64,000 nucleotides of DNA, taken from Leucobacter musarum subsp. musarum (GTDB lineage Bacteria > Actinomycetota > Actinomycetes > Actinomycetales > Microbacteriaceae). The stretch's first letter is position 1; the number at the start of each line of letters is the position of its first letter. The stretch lies in NCBI RefSeq assembly GCF_001273845.1, contig NZ_JHBW01000087.1:248001-312000 (forward strand), read 5' to 3'. A program made the position numbers and the translations under genes. The notes under the pieces were generated by a model. The model saw only the letters and a program-made list of their open reading frames with translations. It searched no databases and was not told the DNA's origin. Below are positions 23,840-36,052 of the stretch, in pieces.

Positions 23840-25030
23840 ATGACGGTCTCCCAGTCGGACCTCGATACCCACTGGACCATGGTCAGCGACCCCGAGGGGC
23901 TCGAACGCGCCGCCGACGCCCTCGCCGGCGGAACCGGACCGGTCGGCGTTGACGCCGAGCGCGCGTCCGGCTTCACCTATGGGTCTGAGGCCTACCTGGT
24001 GCAGGTGTTTCGTCGTGGTGCGGGCACGTTCCTGATCGACCCCATCGACATTCCAGATTTTGCGCCGCTGCAGCACGCCCTCGCGGCGGAGGAATGGATC
24101 TTCCACGCGGCGACTCAGGATCTCCCCTGCCTGGCTTCGATCGGGCTCGTGCCGCAACGCATCTTCGACACCGAGCTGGCTGCGCGACTCCTCGGGTACG
24201 AACGCGTTGGCCTCGGGGCGATCGTCGAACTCAAGCTCGGCATCAGACTCGAAAAAGCGCACTCTGCCGCAGACTGGTCGCAGCGTCCGCTCCCAGAATC
24301 CTGGCTGGAGTACGCGGCGCTCGACGTTGCGCTCCTGCCTGACCTGCGCGACGCCATCGCGGCGGATCTTGACGGACAGCAGAAAGCAGAGTTCGCGATC
24401 GAGGAATTCGAAGCGGCGCGCACCAAACCCGAGAAGCCGCGCCCCGCAGAGCCGTGGCGCAAACTCTCCGGCGGCCACCTCCTCAAATCTGCGCGCGCCC
24501 TGGCACTTGCCCGAGAGCTTTGGAACGCCCGCGACGCACTCGCCCGCGAACGCGACGTGGCACCCGGTCGGCTGATCCCGGACGCCTCGATCGTCGCCGC
24601 CGCGGCCGCAAATCCCCGGTCGAGCGGCGACCTCGCGCGCCTGCAGACGTTCCGCGGGCGTGCCAGCCGCAGTGAGCTCGAGCGCTGGTGGTCTGCGATC
24701 CTGCGCGGGAAGACGACAACGGACCTGCCGGGACCGAAGCAGCGCGACCCAGAGGCGATTCCGCATCACCGCGCGTGGGCGCAGCGTCATCCCGAAGCTG
24801 CCGCACGACTCGACGCCGCCCGACCAGCAATCGAGGCTGAAGCCGAGGCGCGCTCGATTCCTCTGGAGAACCTACTCACCCCCGACACGCTTCGCCGGGT
24901 CGTATTCCAGCCGCCCGCCGACCGCTCTGCGGAAAGCATCGCACTCCGTCTCACGGAGCTCGGAGCGCGCCCCTGGCAGGTTGGCATAACCGCACCAATT
25001 ATTGCCGACGTAATTGTAGATCTCCCATAA
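23840..25030 (+). CDS. rnd: Ribonuclease D-like 3'-5' exonuclease
   Basis: 396 residues. The DEDD exonuclease domain has VGVDAERASG (Asp and Glu), HAATQDLPCL and YAALDVALLPDL (the Y-x3-D form); an HRDC domain follows (ALARELWNARDALARERDVAPGRLIPD, about 210-285). Role by family: trimming of tRNA and other RNA 3' ends. Directly follows DUF3000 by three bases, so the two form one operon. Confidence 0.9.
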   Translation: MTVSQSDLDTHWTMVSDPEGLERAADALAGGTGPVGVDAERASGFTYGSEAYLVQVFRRGAGTFLIDPIDIPDFAPLQHALAAEEWIFHAATQDLPCLASIGLVPQRIFDTELAARLLGYERVGLGAIVELKLGIRLEKAHSAADWSQRPLPESWLEYAALDVALLPDLRDAIAADLDGQQKAEFAIEEFEAARTKPEKPRPAEPWRKLSGGHLLKSARALALARELWNARDALARERDVAPGRLIPDASIVAAAAANPRSSGDLARLQTFRGRASRSELERWWSAILRGKTTTDLPGPKQRDPEAIPHHRAWAQRHPEAAARLDAARPAIEAEAEARSIPLENLLTPDTLRRVVFQPPADRSAESIALRLTELGARPWQVGITAPIIADVIVDLP

Positions 25031-25145
25031 CGCTGTGCGGTGATTCCCGCAGATTTTCAGCATTCTCGGCGCCAGGTCGTGACGCGTGAGACTCCGTCTC
25101 TCTAGGATGGAGGAAACGCAGATCACCAATGCTGATGGAGGCGAA

Positions 25146-26348
25146 GTGGCCGCAATGAGAGAAGTTGTGTTCGTGGACGGTGTCCGCACCCCGTTCGGGC
25201 GTGCCGGCGACAAGGGAATCTACGCAGGGACTCGTGCCGATGACCTGGCGGTCAAGGCACTGCAAGGGCTGATCGAGCGCAACCCCGAGCTACCGCTCGA
25301 GCGCATCGACGACGTGGGCATCGCCGCGACGACCCAGCAAGGCGACCAGGGGCTCACGCTCGGCCGCACAGTGTCGATGCTTGCGGGCATCCCCGTCACC
25401 GTGCCCGGGTTCGCCCTTGATCGCATGTGTGCCGGCGCACTCACGGTTGCGTCGTTCATGGGCGCAGCGATCGGATCGGGTCAGTACGACCTCGCGATTG
25501 CCGGCGGAGTCGAGCACATGGGTAAGCACCCCATCGGACTCGACGCAGACCCGAATCCTCGCTTTGTTGCCGAGAAACTGGTGAGCCCGGATGCACTGAA
25601 CATGGGCATCACCGCGGAACGACTGCACGACCGCTTCCCTGCATTGACCAAGGAGCGCGCGGATCGTTTTGGCATGCTGAGCCAGCAGAAAGTGCAGGCC
25701 GCCTACGACCGTGGCGATATCCAGGCCGACCTGATTCCGGTGGCGACTCGCTCGGAAACCGGATGGGGTCTCGCAACCGAAGATCAGGGGCGCCGACCGG
25801 AGACGACGATGGATGGCCTCGCAACGCTGAAGACCCCGTTCCGCCCGCATGGTCGCGTCACCGCGGGCAACGCGTCCCCGTTGACCGACGGCGCGACCGT
25901 CTCGTTGCTCGCCGGCGCCGACACCGCCCGCGAACTCGGCCTCGGTGCAAAGATGCGGCTCGTCGGCTTCGGCTTCGCTGGTGTCGAGCCCGAAGTCATG
26001 GGACTCGGCCCGGTGCCGTCGACGGAGAAAGCGCTGCGCCGCGCCGGCCTTACCATCGACGACATCGGCCTCTTCGAACTCAATGAGGCGTTCGCCGTCC
26101 AGGTGCTCTCATTCACCGACCATTTCGGCATTTCCGACGACGACCCGCGCGTCAACCCCTGGGGCGGCGCGATCGCCATCGGGCACCCGCTCGCTGCATC
26201 GGGCGTCCGTTTGATGACGCAGCTCGCGCGCCAGTTCGCGCAGCGGCCCGACGTGCGATATGGCGTGACCGCGATGTGCGTCGGCCTCGGACAGGGCGGC
26301 ACGGCGATCTGGGAAAACCCGCATTTCGACGGCAAGAAGGGCAAGTAG
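25146..26348 (+). CDS. Acetyl-CoA acyltransferase (thiolase)
   Basis: 400 residues. DRMCAGALTVA carries the acyl-accepting Cys, and NEAFAVQ, AIGHPLAASGVR and CVGLGQGGT hold the His and second Cys of thiolases. It cleaves 3-ketoacyl-CoA in fatty acid beta-oxidation. The start is GTG at 25146, four bases after GGAGG; an ATG at 25155 is the alternative. TAGGAT upstream (25103) is a possible -10. It is followed four bases later by the multifunctional beta-oxidation gene, so the two form a fadAB-type operon. Confidence 0.92.
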   Translation: MAAMREVVFVDGVRTPFGRAGDKGIYAGTRADDLAVKALQGLIERNPELPLERIDDVGIAATTQQGDQGLTLGRTVSMLAGIPVTVPGFALDRMCAGALTVASFMGAAIGSGQYDLAIAGGVEHMGKHPIGLDADPNPRFVAEKLVSPDALNMGITAERLHDRFPALTKERADRFGMLSQQKVQAAYDRGDIQADLIPVATRSETGWGLATEDQGRRPETTMDGLATLKTPFRPHGRVTAGNASPLTDGATVSLLAGADTARELGLGAKMRLVGFGFAGVEPEVMGLGPVPSTEKALRRAGLTIDDIGLFELNEAFAVQVLSFTDHFGISDDDPRVNPWGGAIAIGHPLAASGVRLMTQLARQFAQRPDVRYGVTAMCVGLGQGGTAIWENPHFDGKKGK

Positions 26349-26352
26349 CGCA

Positions 26353-28494
26353 ATGACCGACTACAGCAGCATCGATTTCACTCCGCTGATCGAAGCGTCT
26401 GACGACGAGGTCATCACGGAGTCGTTCGTGCGCGATGTCACCCTGCCGTCCGGCGGCACACTCGCGCTGATCACGCTCGACAACGGACGAGACCATACCC
26501 GACCGAACACACTCGGACCGCGCACCCTCCAGTCACTCGCGATTGTGCTCGACGATCTGCGGCGCCGCGCGGCCGCCGGTGAGATCGTTGCCGTCGCGGT
26601 GACAGGGAAGCCGTTCATCTTCGCCGCGGGAGCCGATCTTTCGAAGGTATCAACGCTCGCGACCGAGCAGAATGCTCGACTCATGGCGCAGTACGGCCAC
26701 TTCGTGCTCGGCAAGTTCGGCGAGCTCGGGGTTCCCTCATTCGCATTCGTGAACGGCCTCGCCCTCGGTGGCGCGATGGAGATCGCCCTCCATTGCACCT
26801 ACCGCACCCTCGATTCTTCAGCCGCTGCGCTCGCCTTCCCCGAGGTGTTCCTGGGCATCATTCCGGGGTGGGGCGGAGCGACCATTGTTCCGAATCTCAT
26901 CGGCATCGAACAGGCACTCGAGGTCATCGTCTCGAACCCGCTCAAGAACAATCGGATGCTGAAGCCGCAGCAGGCACTCGACATGGGCCTCTTCGACGCG
27001 ATGTTCGGGGCCGCAAGCTTCCTCGAGCGCTCCCTGGCCTGGGCCGACGGGGTGCTGGGAGGATCCATCTCCGTGCAGCGACCGCACGTGCCGGGCAAGC
27101 TGGAGCGCCTGACCAAGTGGCCCGCCGCGATCAAGATCGCACGCGACACGTTGAAAGCGCGACTGGGCACCGCAACCCGGGCGCCGTACGTCGCGCTCGA
27201 TCTGCTGAGTGCCGCAAAAGACAATGACCTGAAACGTGGATTCGAACGCGAAGACGATGCACTCGCCGAGTTGATCTCCGGCGACCAGTTTGCAGCTTCG
27301 ATCTACGCCTTCGATCTGGTGCAGAAGCGTGCGAAGCGCCCCGCCGGAGCGCCCGACAAGGCGCTCGCCAAGCCGGTGCTCAAGGTCGGCGTGATAGGTG
27401 CTGGGCTCATGGCGAGCCAATTCGCACTGCTCTTCGCCCGGAAACTGCGGGTGCCGGTGCTGATCACCGACCTCGATCAGTCACGCGTCGATAAGGGACT
27501 GGAGTACATCCGCGGCGAGATCGCGAAGCTGCGCGACAAGGGGCGTCTGAGTGCGGACGATGCCAATCAGATCACCGAACTTGTACGCGGCACGACCGAT
27601 AAGACGCAGTTCTCGGACTGCGATTGGGTCATTGAAGCCGTGTTCGAGGAGCTGGGTGTCAAGCAACAGGTATTCGCGGAGATCGAGCCGATCATTTCCG
27701 AGACTGCCGTGCTCGCAACGAATACCTCTTCCCTTTCTGTCGAAGAGATCGGCGCGAACCTCGCTCATCCTGAGCGACTCGTCGGCTTCCACTTCTTCAA
27801 CCCGGTCGCCGTGATGCCGCTCATCGAGGTGGTGCGTACGCCCGCAACGGACGACGCGTCACTCGCCACGGCAATGGTTACGGCTCGCAAGCTGGGGAAG
27901 AACGCGGTCATCACCGCGGATCGCCCCGGCTTCGTGGTCAACCGTCTCCTGGCGAAGGTCATGGGCGAAGCCGCACGTGCTCTCGATGAGGGAACCCCGC
28001 TCCCCGTCGTGGAACGCGCGCTCGCACCGATCGGACTGCCGATGGGGCCGTTCGAACTCATCGATCTCGTCGGTTGGAAGGTCGCGGCACACGTGCAGGA
28101 CACGATGGTCCATGCGTTCCCCGACCGGTTCTACGCGTCAGAGAATCTGCACCGTCTCGCCGAGGTCGAGTCGCCCCTGGTGAAGACGAAGCTCGGCAAG
28201 GTCGAGGAGCTATCAAAGGCCGCCAAGAAGGCCGGCGTCTTCGGCAAGCACGCCGTCGGTGAAGATGAGATCCTACGCCGTGTCGAGAATGAAGTGGCGA
28301 ACGAGATCAAGATCATGCTCGACGAGGGCGTGGTCGCGGCGGCGGAAGACATCGATCTGTGTCTCATCTTTGGCGCAGGCTGGCCGTTCCAGGCCGGCGG
28401 GGCGACACCCTACCTGGATCGTTCAGGAGCGAGCGAGCGAGCATTCGGCGGTACGTTCCATGATCCGCGCATTGCCGGGGCGCACCGGTCGTAA
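26353..28494 (+). CDS. fadB: Enoyl-CoA hydratase / 3-hydroxyacyl-CoA dehydrogenase
   Basis: 713 residues. The N-terminal crotonase domain has an oxyanion-hole motif GKPFIFAAGADLSKV and GLALGGAMEIALHC, with PEVFLGIIPGWGGA. The C-terminal dehydrogenase has a Rossmann loop GVIGAGLMASQFALLFA near residue 345 and VGFHFFNPVAVMPLIEVV, with HCDH_C domains at the end. It carries the hydration and NAD-dependent oxidation steps of beta-oxidation; the adjoining thiolase completes the cycle. Confidence 0.95.
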   Translation: MTDYSSIDFTPLIEASDDEVITESFVRDVTLPSGGTLALITLDNGRDHTRPNTLGPRTLQSLAIVLDDLRRRAAAGEIVAVAVTGKPFIFAAGADLSKVSTLATEQNARLMAQYGHFVLGKFGELGVPSFAFVNGLALGGAMEIALHCTYRTLDSSAAALAFPEVFLGIIPGWGGATIVPNLIGIEQALEVIVSNPLKNNRMLKPQQALDMGLFDAMFGAASFLERSLAWADGVLGGSISVQRPHVPGKLERLTKWPAAIKIARDTLKARLGTATRAPYVALDLLSAAKDNDLKRGFEREDDALAELISGDQFAASIYAFDLVQKRAKRPAGAPDKALAKPVLKVGVIGAGLMASQFALLFARKLRVPVLITDLDQSRVDKGLEYIRGEIAKLRDKGRLSADDANQITELVRGTTDKTQFSDCDWVIEAVFEELGVKQQVFAEIEPIISETAVLATNTSSLSVEEIGANLAHPERLVGFHFFNPVAVMPLIEVVRTPATDDASLATAMVTARKLGKNAVITADRPGFVVNRLLAKVMGEAARALDEGTPLPVVERALAPIGLPMGPFELIDLVGWKVAAHVQDTMVHAFPDRFYASENLHRLAEVESPLVKTKLGKVEELSKAAKKAGVFGKHAVGEDEILRRVENEVANEIKIMLDEGVVAAAEDIDLCLIFGAGWPFQAGGATPYLDRSGASERAFGGTFHDPRIAGAHRS

Positions 28495-28506
28495 CGCGGA
28501 AGACGG

Positions 28507-28541
28507 GCGGGGCGTCCTCAAGTTCAGCGAGGGCGCCCCGC
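28507..28541. terminator. Bidirectional terminator between fadB and dxs
   Basis: GCGGGGCG / CGCCCCGC with an inner CCTC/GAGG stem, in the 52-bp gap between convergent stops. Confidence 0.7.
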
Positions 28542-28546
28542 TCCTC

Positions 28547-30514
28547 TCAGTTCTCGGGGACGGTTTCCGTCTCGGGGCGCGCGATCGGAATACGGGTGCC
28601 CTGCACCTGCTCCACGACATTCGCCGCGATCTGCGACGCCGTTAATCCGGCATCGTGGAGCAGTTCGGCGCGCGAAGCATGGTCGGGAAACGCATCCGGC
28701 GTTCCGAGCTCGCTCACCGCGGTGTCGACGCCCGCATCTCGAAGTGCTTGACGGATTCGGGTGCCAATTCCACCGACGCGAATGCCGTCTTCCAAGGTGA
28801 TGACCAGTCGATGGTTCCGCGCTGCGTCGATCACGGATGCGGCGACGGGCACCACCCACCGCGGATCGATCACTGAGGCAGTGATACCGTCGCGCTCAAG
28901 CAAACCAGCCGCTTCCAACGCGACCTCGGCGAGTGGCCCGACGGGAACGAACAGCACGTCACCGCTAGCGCTGTGATCAGCGAGGCTCGACGGACGCACC
29001 GCTTCTCGCAGCACATCGACACCGTCGACGGTACGTCGAAGGGCGCTGATATCGTCACCGACTGCGCCCTTGGGATACCGGAGCACGGTGGGTGCATCGT
29101 CGACGCGCACGGCTTCGGCCAGGAGCTCGTCCAGGCGCGCTGCATCGCGAGGCGCAGCGATCCGAATGCCCGGCACGACCTGCAGGGTCGCGAGATCCCA
29201 CACGCCGTTGTGGCTCGCCCCATCGGGCCCCGTGATTCCGGCACGGTCCAGCACGAACGTTACGCCGGCGCGATGCAGGGCCACGTCCATGAGCAGCTGA
29301 TCGAACGCACGATTCATGAACGTCGCGTAGACCGCGACGACCGGGTGCATCCCGCCGTAGGCGAGCCCGGCAGCACTCGTGACTGCATGCTGCTCGGCGA
29401 TGCCGACGTCGATCACGCGGCCCGGATACGCTGCGGCGAGGCCGTCCAGTCCCGTGGGCGCCAGCATCGCAGCGGTGATCCCGACAATGCGGTCATCGGC
29501 CGCGGCGAGCTCGATGATCCGGTCTCTGAAGACCGACGTCCAACTGCGTCCACGCGTTGATTCAACGGGTTCGCCGCTGCCCGGATCGATCTGCCCGATC
29601 GCATGGAACTGGTCGGCGAGATCGTTCTCTGCCGGAGCATATCCGCGCCCCTTCTCGGTGATCACATGGACCAGAGTCGGGCGACCGTATCCTTTTGCCT
29701 GCTGCAGTACTTCTTCCACCGCGGCGAGGTCGTGGCCGTCGACGGGGCCGAGATACTTGATGTCGAGATTCGAGTAGAGGTCCTGGTTGTCCGATGCCCG
29801 GCTGACCATGCCGCGCATCGCTCCGCGCGCCGCGCGGTAGACGGTGCGACCCGGCGCGCCGAGACGTGAAAACAGCTTCTCGCTGCCCTCCTGCAGGTCG
29901 CGGTAGGCGTCTTTCGAGCGCACGGAATTCAGGAACCGTGCCATGCCGCCGATCGTCGGAGCGTATGAACGCCCGTTGTCGTTGACAACTAAGACGAGGT
30001 TACGATCGTTGTCGTCGGTGATGTTGTTGAGTGCTTCCCACGTCATCCCGCCGGTGAGCGCGCCATCACCCACCACGGCGACGACGTGCCGATGCAGCTG
30101 GGTGGGGTCAGATTGGGCGCGCCGCGCGAATGCTCGAGAGATGCCATCCGCCCAACTCAGCGAACTCGACGCATGCGAACTTTCGACGATGTCGTGCTCG
30201 GATTCAGTGCGCTGAGGATACCCGGCCAAGCCGCCACGACTGCGGAGACCAGAAAAATCTTTCCGCCCGGTCAGGAGCTTGTGCACATAACTCTGGTGGC
30301 CGGTGTCGAACACGATGGGATCGCGCGGCGACTGAAACACGCGGTGCAGCGCGATCGTCAGCTCGACGACCCCCAGGTTCGGCCCGAGATGACCTCCGGT
30401 CCGCGATACGGCAGCGATGAGGAACTCGCGGATTTCCGCGGCCAGGTCTTGGCACTCATCGAGTGTGAGCGCGTCGAGATCTCGAGGCCCTGAGATTCGA
30501 TCCAGGATCGCCAT
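28547..30514 (-). CDS. dxs: 1-deoxy-D-xylulose-5-phosphate synthase
   Basis: 655 residues. Thiamine diphosphate enzyme of the MEP isoprenoid pathway: the GDGALTGGMTWEALNN motif binds ThDP and Mg, RTGGHLGPNLGVVELTIALH is the N-terminal signature, and DRAGITGPDGASHNGVWD and GIAEQHAVTSAAGLA are in the pyrimidine domain; a transketolase C domain ends the protein. I chose the ATG at 30514 with GGAGG seven bases upstream, not the in-frame ATG at 30544. Downstream of acnA and separated from it by a terminator. Confidence 0.96.
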   Translation of the reverse strand: MAILDRISGPRDLDALTLDECQDLAAEIREFLIAAVSRTGGHLGPNLGVVELTIALHRVFQSPRDPIVFDTGHQSYVHKLLTGRKDFSGLRSRGGLAGYPQRTESEHDIVESSHASSSLSWADGISRAFARRAQSDPTQLHRHVVAVVGDGALTGGMTWEALNNITDDNDRNLVLVVNDNGRSYAPTIGGMARFLNSVRSKDAYRDLQEGSEKLFSRLGAPGRTVYRAARGAMRGMVSRASDNQDLYSNLDIKYLGPVDGHDLAAVEEVLQQAKGYGRPTLVHVITEKGRGYAPAENDLADQFHAIGQIDPGSGEPVESTRGRSWTSVFRDRIIELAAADDRIVGITAAMLAPTGLDGLAAAYPGRVIDVGIAEQHAVTSAAGLAYGGMHPVVAVYATFMNRAFDQLLMDVALHRAGVTFVLDRAGITGPDGASHNGVWDLATLQVVPGIRIAAPRDAARLDELLAEAVRVDDAPTVLRYPKGAVGDDISALRRTVDGVDVLREAVRPSSLADHSASGDVLFVPVGPLAEVALEAAGLLERDGITASVIDPRWVVPVAASVIDAARNHRLVITLEDGIRVGGIGTRIRQALRDAGVDTAVSELGTPDAFPDHASRAELLHDAGLTASQIAANVVEQVQGTRIPIARPETETVPEN

Positions 30515-30589
30515 GAACTTGGCCTCCGTTCCGTTTCGCCGCATGAGAACCGCGAATCTGATCAGTCTAGTAGCGCCGCAAACGAGCGT

Positions 30590-30618
30590 GGGCCCGGATC
30601 GCCGAAGCGACCGGGCCC
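30590..30618 (-). terminator. Terminator after acnA
   Basis: GGGCCCGG / CCGGGCCC with an inner TCG/CGA pair, 19 bp past the aconitase stop. Confidence 0.7.
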
Positions 30619-30636
30619 GCGCAATGCACGCAGCGG

Positions 30637-33324
<2,688 letters not shown>

Positions 33325-33341
33325 TGAGCTCCTCCAATGTG

Positions 33342-33363
33342 TCTCGATGTCGAGATAATTCTA
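33342..33363 (-). promoter_or_regulatory. acnA promoter with overlapping palindrome
   Basis: On the minus strand, TAGAAT (33363-33358, in context TATAGAAT) is a good -10. Directly downstream is the perfect 14-bp palindrome TCTCGATGTCGAGA (33342-33355), which would cover the start of transcription, a position fit for a repressor. Corynebacterial acn is repressed by the TetR protein AcnR, but I cannot say that this is the same site. Confidence 0.5.
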
Positions 33364-33386
33364 TACCCGAACCGACACCACCATTG

Positions 33387-34229
33387 TCACGCCGACGGGG
33401 CGTTTTGCCCAGTGTTCTCCTCAGATTCTCCGCTTGGATCATCTGATGATCGGGGCAGACGATTGAGGACCATCCACGTAAAGACCACCACCAGTGCGAA
33501 GAGCGGCACCCCCATGACCAGGCGAGCGATCCCGAGCGCATCGGTCGCCGCTCCCCCGTCGTCGCCACGCGCGGCGAAGTAGAGCGGGAGCTGGACGGCG
33601 AGTCGCGCCACGAACAGCGCCGCCCAGAGCAGGGTGAGCCACGTCGCGATGCGCTTCAGCGCCCGCACCCGGCGCCAGCCGGTCAGATCGCCGCGCAGTG
33701 CTCCGAGCGCGAGTCCGATGAGCGGCCATCCGACCGCCGCCGACAGGAGCAGCCCCAGCGACCAAACGATATTCGTGATGAAGCCCGGAACGTAGTAGTC
33801 GGCTCCGCGCCCCGTGAATATCGTTGCCGCGACGGCAACGGCGACGCCGGCCGCCCCAGAGAAGACCGACACAAGCGGTTCGCGCCGCAGCAGTCGAATC
33901 ACGATGAGCACGACGACGAGAGCGGCCGGCGCAATCGCCGACAGTCTCGCGTCGCGGGTGAGCGTGAAGAGCACGAGAAAGAGCAGGCCGGGCACGAGGG
34001 TTTCGGCGATACCCCGCCACCCTCCAATCGCTTCGAGGACGCCACGACCCGAAAGCGCCTCTCCAGACATTCCGGCGCGCACGGTGCGCCCCAGCGCGCC
34101 TCCGAACTCACGCGTCACCGACACGGGTTCGGCCGCAGGCGGCGGGATCAGCGGAGTCCGCTCAGATTCCGGCTGTGAACCCTCAGGCGCACTGCGTTCT
34201 GGCCCTGCAGAACCTTCGGGGCCGGTCAC
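33387..34229 (-). CDS. DUF3159 family membrane protein
   Basis: 280 residues. An acidic/proline-rich N-terminus is followed by about five to six hydrophobic segments (ETLVPGLLFLVLFTLTRDARLSAIA, then WSLGLLLSAAVGWPLIGLALGAL) with the DUF3159 hallmark ALFVARLAVQLPLYFA. Conserved beside DUF3710 and dut in Actinobacteria; function unknown. The start overlaps the DUF3710 stop by four bases. Confidence 0.85.
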   Translation of the reverse strand: MTGPEGSAGPERSAPEGSQPESERTPLIPPPAAEPVSVTREFGGALGRTVRAGMSGEALSGRGVLEAIGGWRGIAETLVPGLLFLVLFTLTRDARLSAIAPAALVVVLIVIRLLRREPLVSVFSGAAGVAVAVAATIFTGRGADYYVPGFITNIVWSLGLLLSAAVGWPLIGLALGALRGDLTGWRRVRALKRIATWLTLLWAALFVARLAVQLPLYFAARGDDGGAATDALGIARLVMGVPLFALVVVFTWMVLNRLPRSSDDPSGESEENTGQNAPSA

Positions 34230-34915
34230 ACTGCGAGCGTTCCGCCTTCGGGTGCCTGGCGTTCGCCTTGCACTCCGGCGGGTACCTTCAGCGGCAGCAG
34301 CTCGCTCGGCGGCATGGGCTGATCACCGCGCACCACGACAAGCTCACGGAACAGGTCGAAGACCCGTTCACGTGCACCTGCATCGACAGCTGCCTTGCCC
34401 ATGATGACGCCGCGGAGCATCCATCGCGGTCCATCGACGGCGATGAAGCGCGCGGCACGAGTGCCTGCTTGTTCATCAGGCGCGGGGGTCTGCACGAACA
34501 GCTCCGTTCCCAGCACACCCTCCTCTTCCGTCGCGGTGCCGCCCTGAGTGGTCATCTGATGGGCAAGTTCTGAGCGCACCCCGTGCCAGAGGCCGGTCGT
34601 CTTCGGTGCGGCGAATGCCTGCACCTGCAGCAGCGACTCCGCGTACTCCAGCGACACGGCGACGACACGATTCGCACGCTCATCGACCTCAAGGCGCAAC
34701 TGCAATCCCTCACGAGGCGCAACCTTGATGCCGCCCAGGTCGACATACGGACGCATTGCGGGGACTTCGCTGACATCGAACGGACCCGCCGTTTCGCGAT
34801 CCGTGGGCGCAGACTTGCTGTCGTCGGGCGCGGCAAGCTCTGCGTCGCGCACCTCCAACGCGTCAGCGGCGTTCGGGTCGAGCTCGTCAGACTCGGGCGT
34901 CTGTGCATCACTCAT
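34226..34915 (-). CDS. DUF3710 family protein
   Basis: 229 residues. Acidic N-terminus, then YVDLGGIKVAPREGLQLRLEVDE and WHGVRSELAHQMTTQGG, then VDGPRWMLRGVIMGKAA: the conserved segments of DUF3710. The ATG at 34915 with GGAGGAG upstream was preferred over an in-frame start at 35062 inside dut. Probably co-transcribed with dut above and DUF3159 below. Confidence 0.86.
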   Translation of the reverse strand: MSDAQTPESDELDPNAADALEVRDAELAAPDDSKSAPTDRETAGPFDVSEVPAMRPYVDLGGIKVAPREGLQLRLEVDERANRVVAVSLEYAESLLQVQAFAAPKTTGLWHGVRSELAHQMTTQGGTATEEEGVLGTELFVQTPAPDEQAGTRAARFIAVDGPRWMLRGVIMGKAAVDAGARERVFDLFRELVVVRGDQPMPPSELLPLKVPAGVQGERQAPEGGTLAV

Positions 34916-34979
34916 GATTGCGTCTCCTCCTGCGGCCGGTATTGGCCGATTGCGGCGCTCATGCGCCGACTGTCTGTCT

Positions 34980-35417
34980 TCAGTTCTGTACGCCGGTCGA
35001 GCCGAAGCCGCCGGTGCCGCGGACGCTCTCCGGAAGCTCCGGCACCGGAGTGAACACCGCACGGCTCACGGGCATGATGATGACCTGGGCGATGCGATCC
35101 CCGACCTCCACGGCAAACGCAGCCGAGCGATCCGTATTCAGCAACGTGACCTTGAGTTCTCCGCGATAGCCCGCATCGACGGTGCCGGGCGAATTCACCA
35201 CCGTGATACCGTGCTTCGCCGCCAAGCCGCTGCGCGGCACGACGAACGCGACGTATCCATCGGGAAGAGCGATTGAGACACCCGTTCCGATGAGCGCTCG
35301 CTCGCCCGGTTCGAGCACGACTGACTCCGCGGCCCTGAGATCTGCTCCCGCATCTCCGGGGTGGGCATACGTGGGGGCGAACTCGGCGACAATCGGCACC
35401 TCAACAACATCACTCAC
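34980..35417 (-). CDS. dut: Deoxyuridine 5'-triphosphate nucleotidohydrolase
   Basis: 145 residues. All dUTPase motifs are present: AGADLRA, PRSGLAAKHG, NSPGTVDAGYRGEL, DRIAQ and the C-terminal RGTGGFGSTG. It hydrolyses dUTP to dUMP, limiting uracil in DNA. The start is GTG at 35417, seven bases after TACGCT (leaderless type); an upstream in-frame ATG would overlap the divergent gene. Confidence 0.95.
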   Translation of the reverse strand: MSDVVEVPIVAEFAPTYAHPGDAGADLRAAESVVLEPGERALIGTGVSIALPDGYVAFVVPRSGLAAKHGITVVNSPGTVDAGYRGELKVTLLNTDRSAAFAVEVGDRIAQVIIMPVSRAVFTPVPELPESVRGTGGFGSTGVQN

Positions 35418-35493
35418 CCGCTCAGCGTATCTGATCGGGCCGCACATGCGCTGGATCGGCTGCTCCCAGCTCGGCCCGCGAGATAATGGCAGC

Positions 35494-35976
35494 ATGACCC
35501 GTGATGCCTCCGCACCGACGACTTCCTCCTACCGGGAACGACTGCTCCCCGGCCCGAGCCTGTTCATTTCACTCATCCTGGTGATCCCCGCGGTAGCCCT
35601 GGTGTTGACTCCGATCAATGCGCAGTGGGCGATTCCGACCGGCGTCATCGTGTACGTCATTCTTGCGCTCACGTTCTTGCTGCTCAGCCCATCGATCGAG
35701 GTCGCTGACGATTCACTCGTCGCCGGGCGTGCGCGGATCCCGCTCCATCACCTCGGAGCCGTCGAACTTCTCGGAGCCGAAGCACTGAAAGCAGCGATCG
35801 GACCGGGAGCTGACGCGCGGAACTACCTGCTCTTGCGCGGATGGATTCATCGGGGTGTGCGGATTGAGGTCACGGATGCGAACGACCCGGCGCCGTTTTG
35901 GATCCTGACGACCCGACACCCGCAGAAGCTCTCCGCCGCCATCGCGTCGACGCGAAGCGACGCGCACGAGGCCTGA
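35494..35976 (+). CDS. DUF3093 family membrane protein
   Basis: 160 residues. SYRERLLPGPSLFISLILVIPAVALVLTPIN and the following segment form two transmembrane helices; then DARNYLLLRGWIHRGVRIEVTD and DPAPFWILTTRHPQKLSAAI, the DUF3093 signature. Divergent from dut. Function unknown. Confidence 0.88.
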   Translation: MTRDASAPTTSSYRERLLPGPSLFISLILVIPAVALVLTPINAQWAIPTGVIVYVILALTFLLLSPSIEVADDSLVAGRARIPLHHLGAVELLGAEALKAAIGPGADARNYLLLRGWIHRGVRIEVTDANDPAPFWILTTRHPQKLSAAIASTRSDAHEA

Positions 35977-35991
35977 ATCTCTCGCACTACA

Positions 35992-36038
35992 ACTGTGGCT
36001 GCGTGTTCGCCCGATTCCGGGCGGCACGCAGCCACAGT
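35992..36038. terminator. Bidirectional terminator between DUF3093 and DUF4193
   Basis: Perfect 14-bp arms (ACTGTGGCTGCGTG / CACGCAGCCACAGT) around an inner GCCCG/CGGGC stem, between convergent stops. Confidence 0.8.
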
Positions 36039-36052
36039 CGTTTCAGCGGGAA

